Origin: Terriglobus roseus
Lineage (GTDB): Bacteria; Acidobacteriota; Terriglobia; Terriglobales; Acidobacteriaceae
Length of the DNA stretch: 64,000 nt
Reading direction: 5' to 3'
NCBI RefSeq assembly: GCF_900105625.1
Contig: NZ_FNSD01000001.1
Coordinates: 3,906,001 to 3,970,000, forward strand
Shown: piece after piece, positions 34,897 through 44,945 of the stretch
Position numbering within the stretch: position 1 is the stretch's first letter
Layout: each line of letters starts with the position of its first letter
Position numbers and translations under genes: made by a program
The notes under the pieces: model-generated
The model's database searches: none
Told to the model about the DNA's origin: nothing
What the model saw: the letters and a program-made list of their open reading frames with translations, nothing else

Positions 34897-35973
34897 TTAA
34901 CTGCCGATGAAACGTGCATACAGGGCGCGCGCTCGCGGGACCTCAGAGGTACCCTGAACGACGGTTCGTCCGTCCGCGAAGACAGAGAGCGTGTACACGC
35001 CATAAAGGAAGCGCAGCATCAGGCTGTTCCAGCGCACCTCCCCCAGCGGCCGCAAGCGGTCCGCGAGCGTGGCAAAATCCACCGGGCGATTGTGTTCGTG
35101 GATCTGTACTGAGTTGCGCCCGCACATGGTGATGTGGGGGCGGCCCTCGCCGGCAAGGTGAGGAAATTCCCGCAGCCCACAGACGGTGCATGCTGGTCTC
35201 GGCCTGGCCGCGGAGACCTCGGAATGCTCGCCCGTCCACAGGTCCATGGAAAGCAGAGTCCGTCGCATGGCTGCAGGTTGGCCCGTCAAGAGCTTGATCG
35301 CTTCTGTCGACTGCAGCGATGCGGCGACATTCACCGCAGTGTTCAGAATTCCGGCGGTATCGCAGGTCTCCACGGTGCCTGCCGGAGGCTCTGGAAAGAT
35401 GCATGCCAGGCACGCCGTGCGGTGCTCGCCTACTGGCAGAATGTTCATGGTGGCTGCATAGGACCCGATGGCTGCCGCATAGATCCAGGGAGTGCCCGTT
35501 TTCACGGCGTAGTCATTGAGCAGGTAGCGGGTTTCGAAGTTGTCTGTAGCATCCAGGATCACGCCCGCACCACCCAGCAAGGTGAGCGCGTTCGCAGGCG
35601 TCAGGTCAGCTATATGTGCCGTAACGGTGACTTCGCTGTTGATGGTCAGCAGGCGGCGACGTGCCGCCTCGGCCTTTGGCAGAGCCTCGCGCGCGTCGTC
35701 TTCCGTGAAGAGCATCTGCCGCTGCAGGTTCGAAGGCTCAACGAAATCGCGGTCAATGATTGTGAGATGGCCAACGCCCGCGCGGGCCAACAGGCCAGCG
35801 GAGGCAGCACCGGTGGCGCCGCATCCAACCAGGGCGACATGCGAGTTCGCGAGCCTGCGCTGGCCTTCCTCGCCAATGAAAGGAAAGAGCCGCTGCCGGG
35901 AGTAGCGGTCATCGCCGGAGCCGATCTTCGGGGCGTCAGCACGATCTGCAAGTTCGATGACATCAACGCTCAC
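34897..35973 (-). CDS. moeB: MoeB/ThiF/HesA-family adenylyltransferase with a C-terminal extension
   Basis: 358 residues. E1-like fold: DDRYSRQRLFPFIGEEGQRR, nucleotide loop VGCGATGAASAGLLARAGVG, IDRDFVEPSNLQRQ, and zinc cysteines CLAC and CTVC. It should adenylate the C-terminal glycine of MoaD or ThiS. After the second CxxC comes an 80-residue domain (MCGRNSVQIHEHNRPVDFAT onward) absent from E. coli MoeB. GTG 35973 is chosen because AAGGAG ends 6 nt upstream; ATG 35979 and ATG 35994 are in frame. The partner moaD is 16 kb away. Confidence 0.88.
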   Translation of the reverse strand: MSVDVIELADRADAPKIGSGDDRYSRQRLFPFIGEEGQRRLANSHVALVGCGATGAASAGLLARAGVGHLTIIDRDFVEPSNLQRQMLFTEDDAREALPKAEAARRRLLTINSEVTVTAHIADLTPANALTLLGGAGVILDATDNFETRYLLNDYAVKTGTPWIYAAAIGSYAATMNILPVGEHRTACLACIFPEPPAGTVETCDTAGILNTAVNVAASLQSTEAIKLLTGQPAAMRRTLLSMDLWTGEHSEVSAARPRPACTVCGLREFPHLAGEGRPHITMCGRNSVQIHEHNRPVDFATLADRLRPLGEVRWNSLMLRFLYGVYTLSVFADGRTVVQGTSEVPRARALYARFIGS

Positions 35974-36170
35974 GCGCATCTCCTTGATCAGCATTAGTGT
36001 ACGAGGGCAAGACTTACACTGGGCGAGCAACCTGAGCGAACCCATCCCGTGGTTCGCGCATCCAACCGCTTCATACCAAGGTGCCCTGGGGCCACAAGTG
36101 GATGTGTCCACACCCCGCACAAATATCCGCTGGCGATCCGTCGGCACATAACAGGCAGGGGCATACGACG

Positions 36171-39100
36171 TTGGCGGCAGGGAAGCACAGGGCGAAGGCG
36201 CAGATCGGTCGGGAACAGTTTGTTCGAGTGGGTGGGAGCGTTCTGCTCGCTGCCACACTTGCGTGTGCCACTGCGATGACTCATGCGCAGGAGCCCAATG
36301 GCCAACCGTCCAGTGGTGCGAACACCCCCGCGTCTGCCACACCCACACAACCGGGCGTCACACCCCAGGCACCCGCGACAGGCACATCGAACGGATCATT
36401 GACGGGTGCGGCCGGCGCCATCGGCGTAGGGGCCAGCACTGCAGGGTCCACCGCAGGTGCCGCAGCACAGACGGACGCTGAGCAGCAGGCAGTCAAGGCA
36501 GGCCAGGTGGCAGACAGTGCCACGTCAGGCCTCTTCGGTCTCCGAGGGAAGAAGCTGACCGCGATCAACTTCGAGGGTGTGGTCTACGCCGAAGGCGACC
36601 CGCTGCCGGAGGAACTTGGCATCAAGCCCGGCGATACGATCGATCCCGCAAAGATTCGCGCGGCCACACGCAGGCTCTTCCTGACGGGGCTCTATCGCGA
36701 CATCCAGGTGCGCAGCACGGCGGGGGGCGACGGCGGCGTTACGCTGACCTTTGAAGGCACATCACGCTTTTTTATCGGTCGCGTGCGGATTCAGGGCGTG
36801 AAGGCGGAACGCCTGATGTCGCTGGTTGAAGCCTCAACAGAATTACAGCCGGGTCTGCCTTTTACGAACGCGCAGGTGAAAACAGGTGAGGACGGCATCC
36901 GTCAGACGCTGGCGCGCAATGGCTACTATCAGCCGCTAATTCATTCCTCTACGGAGCACCTGCCGGACGGAAAGCAGGTCGACGTGATCTATTCGATCAA
37001 CATCGGTCCGAATGCCACTGTGGGCAAAGTGAATCTGACTGGCGATCCGGGCATTGCGGTCGACGAGTTCCGTAAGCGCGGCAAGTTGAAAGAGGTCAAC
37101 AAGACTCTGTTCGTCTTCAAGTCAAAGAACAAGGTCACGAACAACACGACCGGCAACGCGCTTGCGAATATGCGCACGTTTTACCAGAAGAAAGAGCGGT
37201 TAGAAGCCGCTGTCGCTCTTGAGAAGAGCGAGTATGCGCCTGATCGCAAACAGCTCGACTACACGTTTCGTGCGAACCAGGGACCGATCGTAAAAGTTGC
37301 CATCGAGGGCACGAAGGTTTCCAATGCGCGGCGCAAGAAGTTGTTGCCCATCTATGAAGAGGGTGCGGTTGACAACGATCTTCTGAACGAGGGTGCGCAT
37401 AACATTCGCGAATTTCTGCAGCGGCAAGGCTACTTCGACGCGGACGTGACGCCGCAGGTGCAGGGTGTGCCGGACACACCGACCTATGCAGCAGACGGCA
37501 CACCGTTACCGCCATCCAGCACTCTGACTGAGACCGTTACATTCCACGCCAACCAGGGGAAGAAGTACAGGGTTGTTGCGGTCAACATCACTGGCAACAA
37601 GTATTTTGAAACCGACAACATCAAGGAACGCATGCAGGTGGTTAAAGCGGATGCCTATGTTCGCAATGGCCGCTTCTCGCCCGTCTTGCTGTCGAACGAC
37701 GTCGACTCTATCACGTCGCTGTATCGCGCCAACGGTTTCAATAAGGTCAAGATCACCAGCAAGGAAGTCAAAGGCGCTACGGACAAGAAGATCGCCACCA
37801 TCACGGTGAATATCACCATTGAAGAGGGTGTGCAGCAGAAGTTTGGCGAAGTCACCCTGACCGGCGAAAAGCCGGAACGTGCCGACGCGATGAAGGCGTT
37901 GATCACCGCTGAGAAGGCTCAGCCCTTCGCGTTGGCCAATGTATCCAATGATCGCGACAACATTCTGCAGGCCTATCTCTCGAAGGGTTTTGATCAGGCC
38001 AAGGTCGAGGTCAAGCAGACGCCCCACAAAGACGATCCGACGATCACCGACATCACGTACCTGGTCACGGAAGGCGAACAGGTTGCTGTGGATCGCGTCC
38101 TGATCTCTGGAAGACATCATGTTCGGGAAAAGCTGGTGAACGACCAGTTGCTGCTGAAGGCGGGGGATCCGCTTGACGAGTCAGCCCTGGTGGAGATGCA
38201 GCGACGTTACTACGACCTTGCGCTTTTCAATGAGGCCAACGTAGCAGTACAGAATCCCGAGGGGCTCGCCGATCGCAAGAATGTCCTGGTGCAGCTGACC
38301 GAGGCGAAGCGTTGGGATGTGACCTATGGCGCGGGCTTTGAGTCGCAGCTTTCAACACCCCAGACCAACTGCCGCGCGCAGCAGTCGCTGGGCGGTACCG
38401 GGTCAAGCTGCACACCTGAGGGAAAAGCCGGTGCCTCGTTCCGCGTATCGGCGGATGCTACGCGCATCAATTTGTTTGGTACCGACCAGTCCATCACCTT
38501 TCACACGACGTATGGCCTGTTGGAGCGGGTCGCTACGGCTACTTACAATGTGCCGAAGTTCCTCTCGAATAAGAACCTTTCGCTGCAGTTCAGCGGCGGT
38601 TACTCCAACGTGCAGAACATCTCGACTTTCAAGGCGAGCACGTTGCAAGGACTTTTCCGTCTGACGCAGAAGGTGCCGAAGACAGACACCTTCATCTATG
38701 ACTTCACGTATCGCCGGGTGTCGGTCGATCAGAACAGTTTGCAGGTCACGGCCAACCTGATTCCGCTACTCTCACAGCCTGTTCGTGTGGGTGGGCCCGG
38801 TTTCACATGGTTCCATGACACACGCAGTCCATCGCCGCTGGATGCAACGAAGGGCATGTATCTTTCGTTGACTGACTTCCTGGCGAACAGTGTGTTCGGT
38901 TCACAGACGAACTTCAACAAGATCGACGCAACCTACTCCACGTACTACTCGTGGGGTAAGAAGCGGAAGTACACCTTCGCGCGCAACACGCGCATCGGCG
39001 TTGAGACACAGTCCGGGACGAATCCGAATGCAGGCATCTTCGGCTGCGAGGGAGTTCTGCTGACCACTAACGCATCGTGCAATGCCATCCCGCTGCCGGA

Positions 39101-39602
39101 GCGGCTCTATGCCGGCGGCGCCACATCGCACCGCGGCTTCGGCATCAACCAGGCGGGCCCACGCGATCTTACAACTGGCTTCCCGGTGGGTGGATCGGCG
39201 GCGCTGATTAACACCTTTGAATTGCGCATGCCTCCACCGACGCTGCCCATCGTCGGTGACAGCGTCTCGTTCGTGGTCTTCCATGACATGGGTAATGTCT
39301 TCCTGCATCCCGGCGACATGTTCAAATCCATCGCGCGCTTCAATCAGCCTAATAAGCAGAGCTGCAGGCAGGTGACTGGCTTCACGACCGTCGGGACTTG
39401 CGACTTTGCGTATTTCTCACACGCCGTGGGATTGGGAGCGCGATACAACACTCCGGTAGGTCCCATTCGCGTGGATGCAGCCTACAACCTGAATCCGCCC
39501 ATCTATCCGGTCATCGACGATTACACGCAGTCCACTCCAAACCACCACGTCGGGCAGGGTGGCCGCTTCCAGTTCTTCTTCTCCATCGGACAGAGCTTCT
39601 AA
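36171..39602 (+). CDS. tamA: TamA/BamA-family outer-membrane assembly protein
   Basis: 1143 residues from TTG 36171. Signal peptide (QFVRVGGSVLLAATLACATA), Thr/Ala/Gly-rich linker, several POTRA repeats (about 110-710; e.g. LTGLYRDIQVRS, YRVVAVNITGNKYFETDN, VAVDRVLISGRHHVREKL), then a C-terminal beta-barrel (about 730-1143) with the family motif LYAGGATSHRGFG and final aromatic residue (FFFSIGQSF). Inserts or assembles outer-membrane proteins. A GTG at 36081 opens the frame earlier, but TTG 36171 has AGGGG 9 nt upstream and a proper signal. Next to surA-like and tamB genes, which favours TamA over BamA. Confidence 0.85.
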   Translation: MAAGKHRAKAQIGREQFVRVGGSVLLAATLACATAMTHAQEPNGQPSSGANTPASATPTQPGVTPQAPATGTSNGSLTGAAGAIGVGASTAGSTAGAAAQTDAEQQAVKAGQVADSATSGLFGLRGKKLTAINFEGVVYAEGDPLPEELGIKPGDTIDPAKIRAATRRLFLTGLYRDIQVRSTAGGDGGVTLTFEGTSRFFIGRVRIQGVKAERLMSLVEASTELQPGLPFTNAQVKTGEDGIRQTLARNGYYQPLIHSSTEHLPDGKQVDVIYSINIGPNATVGKVNLTGDPGIAVDEFRKRGKLKEVNKTLFVFKSKNKVTNNTTGNALANMRTFYQKKERLEAAVALEKSEYAPDRKQLDYTFRANQGPIVKVAIEGTKVSNARRKKLLPIYEEGAVDNDLLNEGAHNIREFLQRQGYFDADVTPQVQGVPDTPTYAADGTPLPPSSTLTETVTFHANQGKKYRVVAVNITGNKYFETDNIKERMQVVKADAYVRNGRFSPVLLSNDVDSITSLYRANGFNKVKITSKEVKGATDKKIATITVNITIEEGVQQKFGEVTLTGEKPERADAMKALITAEKAQPFALANVSNDRDNILQAYLSKGFDQAKVEVKQTPHKDDPTITDITYLVTEGEQVAVDRVLISGRHHVREKLVNDQLLLKAGDPLDESALVEMQRRYYDLALFNEANVAVQNPEGLADRKNVLVQLTEAKRWDVTYGAGFESQLSTPQTNCRAQQSLGGTGSSCTPEGKAGASFRVSADATRINLFGTDQSITFHTTYGLLERVATATYNVPKFLSNKNLSLQFSGGYSNVQNISTFKASTLQGLFRLTQKVPKTDTFIYDFTYRRVSVDQNSLQVTANLIPLLSQPVRVGGPGFTWFHDTRSPSPLDATKGMYLSLTDFLANSVFGSQTNFNKIDATYSTYYSWGKKRKYTFARNTRIGVETQSGTNPNAGIFGCEGVLLTTNASCNAIPLPERLYAGGATSHRGFGINQAGPRDLTTGFPVGGSAALINTFELRMPPPTLPIVGDSVSFVVFHDMGNVFLHPGDMFKSIARFNQPNKQSCRQVTGFTTVGTCDFAYFSHAVGLGARYNTPVGPIRVDAAYNLNPPIYPVIDDYTQSTPNHHVGQGGRFQFFFSIGQSF

Positions 39603-39604
39603 CC

Positions 39605-40399
39605 ATGCGCAGACCACTGCTAATCACCGGCGCCGCACGCACTGCCACCACCCTGGCGGCGTTGAGCCTCTGCGTCCTTTCACTTCAAGCGCAGAAAGTC
39701 GCTCCAAAGTCCGCGGAACAGGGCAAGCCCGCAACCAAGGAGCAGGCAACAGCGGACGCGCACAAGCTACCTGTGGAGCGGGGGGACGTGGTCGATCGCA
39801 TCGTCGCCATCGTCAATGGAGATCTGGTCCTTGAGAGCGATGTGGAGGAGGAAGAGCGTTTCACGAAGCTCTATCCCTATGCTTCGGACAGCACGAAGCC
39901 CCTTCGTGAGCAGGCGATCACACGGCTGATCGACCGAACACTCATCGAGCAACAGCAGGCCGGCTATCCTGCTACGCCGGTGACCGACGAGCAGATCAGC
40001 AAGGACGAGAGCGATCTTCGCAAGGATCTACCAGCCTGCTCGCATGCCGACTGCGCCAGCGATGCTGGCTGGAAAGACTTCCTTACGAAGGCAGGATTCA
40101 CCGAGGAAGAACTTCGTGATCGCCTGCGCCAACGCGAGAGCGTGCTGCACTTCATCGAGCAGCGGTTCCGTAACGGTGTCCGTATCAACGACAAGCAGAT
40201 TGAAGACTTTTACAACACCACCATGCTGCCGGAGTATGCGAAGCAAAAGGCGACTGCGCCTCCGCTGGATTCCGTCCGGGATCGCATTGAAGAGGTGCTG
40301 TTGCAGCAAGAGGTCAGCGCCCTGTTGGATCAGTGGCTCAAGACCCTGCGTGACAGCGGGCATGTACGCATGATGCAGAAAGGTGTCGAGGCGCCCTGA
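39605..40399 (+). CDS. SurA-like periplasmic chaperone lacking the parvulin domain
   Basis: 264 residues. Signal peptide (about 1-30, ending LQA-Q), then the SurA N-terminal chaperone fold (DRIVAIVNGDLVLESDVEEE; AITRLIDRTLIEQQQAGYP) and C-terminal helix (VRDRIEEVLLQQEVSALLDQ). The peptidyl-prolyl isomerase domain of SurA is missing. It would hold unfolded outer-membrane proteins in the periplasm. Starts 2 nt after tamA and its TGA overlaps the tamB ATG (TGATG). Confidence 0.82.
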   Translation: MRRPLLITGAARTATTLAALSLCVLSLQAQKVAPKSAEQGKPATKEQATADAHKLPVERGDVVDRIVAIVNGDLVLESDVEEEERFTKLYPYASDSTKPLREQAITRLIDRTLIEQQQAGYPATPVTDEQISKDESDLRKDLPACSHADCASDAGWKDFLTKAGFTEEELRDRLRQRESVLHFIEQRFRNGVRINDKQIEDFYNTTMLPEYAKQKATAPPLDSVRDRIEEVLLQQEVSALLDQWLKTLRDSGHVRMMQKGVEAP

Positions 40400-43300
40400 T
40401 GGCTTTGCTGGACGCAAATACGCCGCCGAATGACGAGCGGAAAGACACCACACCAACGGCGGCCAAGAGGCGCAGCGCCCTGCGTATCGTCGCGTGGGTC
40501 GTTGGATCTCTTGCGCTGCTGCTGGTCTTGCTGGTCGTAGGTCTTGGCTTCTACTCCACGACGCAGGATTTTCAAAATCGCGTTCGCACGACGCTTATTT
40601 CAACGCTCGAAGACGCGACCGGCGGCAAGGTTGATCTGACAAAGGTGCAGTTCAACCTGATGCACCTTGCCGTTGAGGCAGATGGTCTCGTGATTCATGG
40701 TCTCGAAGGGCCGGACCAAGCGCCTTATCTGTCGGCGGATCGTATTCTTGTGCGCGTAACGCTGAAGAGCCTGTTCTCGCATGCGACAGATTCCAAGGGC
40801 GCGATGAAGTACATCACGCTGTCGCTGTTGCATGTGGATAAGCCGCAGATCCATCTCATCATCAACAAGGACGGCTCGACCAATCAGCCGGTCCCAAAGA
40901 CGAAGAGTACAAGCAACGAACCGGTTCTTGATACGCTGCTGGACCTGCAGGCATCGAAAGTTGAACTGGCGAATGGCGTCGTTCTGATGAATGACAAGGC
41001 GATCCCGTTTGATCTCGCTGCGCGTGACCTCGGCGTGAACGTGCGTTACATCACCAAGCTCGATCATTACGGCATCGACATTGGCATCAGCGATCTGCGC
41101 ACAAAGATGCAGCAGATGCCCGAAGCTCAGTCGCGCCTGCAGATCAAGGCGGAAGTAGGCCGCAAGCTCATCAGCTTGCAAAACTTCTCCTTCGATACCG
41201 GCAAGACGTCGCACCTGGACGGCAATGCTCACATTGAAAACTTCGATAACCCGGTCTGGAACGTCTCGCTGAAGGGCAATGTCGAGGTGCCGCAGATCTC
41301 TGTCCTGAGTGGCTTCCCGGGCTTGACATCCGGCACGGTTGACCTCGATATCTCGGGGCACTCCTGCGCAGTGGCTCCGCAAGTCGCGCAGAAGCAGCCG
41401 CGGTTCTGGCAGCGTCGCCATCCTGATAAGAATCCCGGCAGCACGAAGACTCTTCCTCCCAGTCCTGAGTGCGAAAAGGGCTATCTGCTTGCCGGCAATG
41501 CCAAGCTGCACCAGGTTGGATATCGCGATCAGTACGTGAATATCCGCGACGTCAACGGCGGCGCCTCGCTGCGTGTGTCGCCAACAGAGCTGCTTTTCAA
41601 CGCCATCGCGCTGAACCTTCCCGCAGGCGGGACCATCGCGGGTGACATGCGCATCCACAACTGGCTTGGCGAAGTGCCGACCGATTCTGCGCAAACATCC
41701 GCTACGATCGTGGCGGGCCAGAAGACCGTAAATGCAACTGCCCAGATCGCCAATGCGAAGGCGCCTGCTACGGGTAGTCTTGCGATCGACACCGTTGGTC
41801 GAGCCCACGCCTACGTCGACGTGCGTCTGGGGAATATTTCGTTGCGAACCATCAACGAGATTACCGAGCCGGCCCACTACACCGACCTTGGTATCGATAC
41901 AGCCGTGAACGGCCCCGTGCATGTCGAGTGGGGTGGCACGGCGAGCGATATTGCCAGCTCAGTCGTGGTGAATGCCGACCTGAAGTTGGCACCACAAAAC
42001 CTACACCGTCGTGGTGCTGCACAGAACATTCCAGTCAACGGAACGGTAAAGGCGACGTATCACGGCTCAAATGAGACGGTCGACATCGAGAAGGTGGAAG
42101 CGCACACGCCAGCCAGTAACGTGCAAGCCACCGGCACGCTTGGTGTCAGCACCGGCGATCCGTTGACCAAGCTGAACCTGATCGCTGACTTCCGCGATCT
42201 CAGCGAATTTGATTCGGTCCTGAACGCTGTTGGTTATGAGAGCAACGGCAAGAAGGGCAGTGCCGCTCTGCCTGTTGTGCTGCATGGTGACGCACACTTC
42301 CAGGGGACGGCCTCCGGACCGATTAAGAATCTCGATGTCAAGGGGCATTTGCAGGCGAACCAACTGCAGGCTCATCTCGGCAGCGCCGGCGATATCGCAA
42401 TCGACTCCGTCGTTGCCGATGCCGAATACTCCGCGTCCGGTGTGACCGTTGCGAGTTCCACGATCCATCGCGGCACTGCTGTATTGAACGTCTCCGGCGC
42501 GGTCAAGCCTCATCGCATCGTGAAGCGTGGCGTCGTGTCCTATGAGTTCGACGATGCAGCACAGGTCAATATGAAGGTCGGCCTGGCTGAGGCGCAGATC
42601 CACGATGTACTTGAGATCGCCGGACAGGGCACTTTGCCCGTCACCGGCATCATCAACGTCAATGCGAATGTTATTGGAACCTTCGGCAATCTAACGGGCG
42701 ACGGTACGGTGTCGCTGCGCAACGGTGTGGCGTATGACCAGCCGTACGACGCGGTAAACGCGACCGTTTCCGTGCGTGGGCAAGAGATCACCGCCAGTTC
42801 GCTGGATGTGAAGGGACAGGGCGTTGAGGTCAGCGGAAACGGCGGCTATAACCTAACGTCGAAACACCTGCATGCGCATCTGCAAGGAAATGATGTTCGA
42901 CTGTCGAACCTGCTGGCAGTGAAAAAGTCCGGGACGCCCGTCGATGGCGTGCTTACCTTTACGGCGGACGCAAATGGCACGGTGGAGCAGCCGGGACTTA
43001 CGGCTCATCTTGCCCTTGCGGGCGCGACCTATAACAAGCAAGCTATTGGCCAGTTGACGGCAGACGTTCACAGCGAACGCGATAACGTCTTCCTGACTGC
43101 GCACAGCGATCTGCTGTCGACAAAGCTTGACGTCAACGGACAGGTGCAGCTCGCGGGCGACTACCCGATGACGGCGCACGCGACATTCAGCAATCTTGAC
43201 GTCGCTCCCGTGCTGAAGCTTACCGGCTCAAACTTCGACGCCAGCTCGGTGATCGCGGGAGAGCTCAACGTCACAGGACCGGCAAAGCAGCCTGCGAAGC

Positions 43301-44781
43301 TGAATGGTTCGCTGGTCGTGAACCCCCTGCAGATCAAGACGCAGGGACTGCAGTTTGCTTCGGTCGAGCCCGTCCGGGCAACACTCAGCAACGGTATGGC
43401 GCGCCTTGAGAACTTCCACATCACGGGCCCCGAGACGGACCTGAAGGCATCAGGCTCCGTCCAGGTGTTCTCGGCCGACGGTAAGCCGCTGCCACAGGGC
43501 GGCACGATTAATGCCCAGGCAAGCGGCGCGCTGGATGTCGCGATCGCGCACCGCCTGAATCCGCAGATCGTGGCCTCTGGAAAAATCGACCTGAATGTGA
43601 CGGCAACCGGTACGACAGCGAAGCCGAATCTAGGCGGAAAGGTCGTCTTCAGCAACACGAACCTGGCCTATGACCAGGTACCAAACGGGCTTTCGAACAT
43701 TACGGGAACAGCGAGCTTCACAGATGACCGCCTGGTGATGGATAACATCACCGCGACGTCAGGTGGCGGCCGTATCAAGGTTGGCGGATTCGTCCAGTTC
43801 CGCAATGGCCTTTTCGCCGATCTGACTGCGACTGCGACGGCTGTGCGTGTGCGTTACTACGGCGTCTCTGCCACCATGAATGCAACCGTACGTCTGCAGG
43901 GTTCCGGTGACGGCGCTACGCTCGGCGGCAACGTACTGATTACGCGCTTCGGCCTGGCGGAGACTTTCGACTTTGCCTCGGTCGCAGGTAGCGCCGGTGA
44001 CGTGTCGCCGCCGCCCGATCCCGACTCGCTGCTGAACAAGATCGGTCTCAACATTCGGGTGCAATCGTCGCCTGCGCTTGACTTCCAGAACAGCTACGCG
44101 CATATCGCGGGCACAGTTGATCTGTCGGTCCGGGGAACATTGGCTACGCCCACGATTCTGGGCAAGGTCACCATCAACGATGGTTCGGCTACCTTCGCAA
44201 GCACGCAATACCAGTTGCAACGTGGCCAGATCTACTTCAATAACCCGATCCGAATCGATCCCGTGATCGACCTGGACGCTACGGCACGCGTGGAGAACTA
44301 TGACGTCACCATCGGTGTGCATGGGACGTCGAAGAACTTCAAGCTGACGTACCGGTCGGAACCGCCGTTGTCGCAAGCCGACATCTTTAACCTGCTGGCC
44401 CTGGGCCGCACCCAGGAAGAGGCTGCATTGAACACGCAGCAGCTACAGCAGCAGGGGCAGGATCCGACTACGAACGCGCTGCTTGGCGGTGCCCTGAACG
44501 CTACAGTGTCAAACCGCGTAAACAAGCTGTTTGGCGGTGCAGGGAAGGTCAAGATCGACCCTGCCTACGTCGGAACGCTGGGTACATCGTCGGCGCGCAT
44601 CACGGTGGAGCAGCAATTGACGCGTCAGGTGACAGTCACCTTCGCGACCAATGTGAACTCGTCGGCTCAGCAATTGATCCAGCTGCAGTACCAATTGAGC
44701 GACAACAAATCGATTGTTGCGACTCGTGATGAAAATGGTGTCTTCTCGATGGTCTACAAAATACGTAAACGCTATAAGTAA
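40399..44781 (+). CDS. tamB: TamB-like translocation and assembly module
   Basis: 1460 residues. N-terminal inner-membrane anchor (LRIVAWVVGSLALLLVLLVV, about 30-49), AsmA-like start (TTLISTLEDATGGKVDLTKV), a long beta-helical body, and the C-terminal TamB/DUF490 domain ending FNLLALGRTQEEAALNTQQL ... LTRQVTVTFATNVNSSAQQL. Spans the periplasm between the membranes, partnering TamA, and belongs to a family that also moves phospholipids. Translationally coupled to the surA-like gene. Confidence 0.92.
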   Translation: MALLDANTPPNDERKDTTPTAAKRRSALRIVAWVVGSLALLLVLLVVGLGFYSTTQDFQNRVRTTLISTLEDATGGKVDLTKVQFNLMHLAVEADGLVIHGLEGPDQAPYLSADRILVRVTLKSLFSHATDSKGAMKYITLSLLHVDKPQIHLIINKDGSTNQPVPKTKSTSNEPVLDTLLDLQASKVELANGVVLMNDKAIPFDLAARDLGVNVRYITKLDHYGIDIGISDLRTKMQQMPEAQSRLQIKAEVGRKLISLQNFSFDTGKTSHLDGNAHIENFDNPVWNVSLKGNVEVPQISVLSGFPGLTSGTVDLDISGHSCAVAPQVAQKQPRFWQRRHPDKNPGSTKTLPPSPECEKGYLLAGNAKLHQVGYRDQYVNIRDVNGGASLRVSPTELLFNAIALNLPAGGTIAGDMRIHNWLGEVPTDSAQTSATIVAGQKTVNATAQIANAKAPATGSLAIDTVGRAHAYVDVRLGNISLRTINEITEPAHYTDLGIDTAVNGPVHVEWGGTASDIASSVVVNADLKLAPQNLHRRGAAQNIPVNGTVKATYHGSNETVDIEKVEAHTPASNVQATGTLGVSTGDPLTKLNLIADFRDLSEFDSVLNAVGYESNGKKGSAALPVVLHGDAHFQGTASGPIKNLDVKGHLQANQLQAHLGSAGDIAIDSVVADAEYSASGVTVASSTIHRGTAVLNVSGAVKPHRIVKRGVVSYEFDDAAQVNMKVGLAEAQIHDVLEIAGQGTLPVTGIINVNANVIGTFGNLTGDGTVSLRNGVAYDQPYDAVNATVSVRGQEITASSLDVKGQGVEVSGNGGYNLTSKHLHAHLQGNDVRLSNLLAVKKSGTPVDGVLTFTADANGTVEQPGLTAHLALAGATYNKQAIGQLTADVHSERDNVFLTAHSDLLSTKLDVNGQVQLAGDYPMTAHATFSNLDVAPVLKLTGSNFDASSVIAGELNVTGPAKQPAKLNGSLVVNPLQIKTQGLQFASVEPVRATLSNGMARLENFHITGPETDLKASGSVQVFSADGKPLPQGGTINAQASGALDVAIAHRLNPQIVASGKIDLNVTATGTTAKPNLGGKVVFSNTNLAYDQVPNGLSNITGTASFTDDRLVMDNITATSGGGRIKVGGFVQFRNGLFADLTATATAVRVRYYGVSATMNATVRLQGSGDGATLGGNVLITRFGLAETFDFASVAGSAGDVSPPPDPDSLLNKIGLNIRVQSSPALDFQNSYAHIAGTVDLSVRGTLATPTILGKVTINDGSATFASTQYQLQRGQIYFNNPIRIDPVIDLDATARVENYDVTIGVHGTSKNFKLTYRSEPPLSQADIFNLLALGRTQEEAALNTQQLQQQGQDPTTNALLGGALNATVSNRVNKLFGGAGKVKIDPAYVGTLGTSSARITVEQQLTRQVTVTFATNVNSSAQQLIQLQYQLSDNKSIVATRDENGVFSMVYKIRKRYK

Positions 44782-44945
44782 GTGCGACTCGGTATTTTCG
44801 TGAGCAAATGACTTCACGGCGCCGCCTCGAAGGACTTGGAGACGCCTGTCGTCGAAGGGTCTTGGCGGGCCGGAGAATCCAGCTTCTGCTATCGTTCTCT
44901 CGTCGGCTCCATCTAACATCTACAGGGAAGTTGGAGCGGAGTGCG

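Noticed and set aside
40600-41922. 440-codon open frame antisense to tamB
   Set aside because: Mirror of tamB; no recognisable domain.
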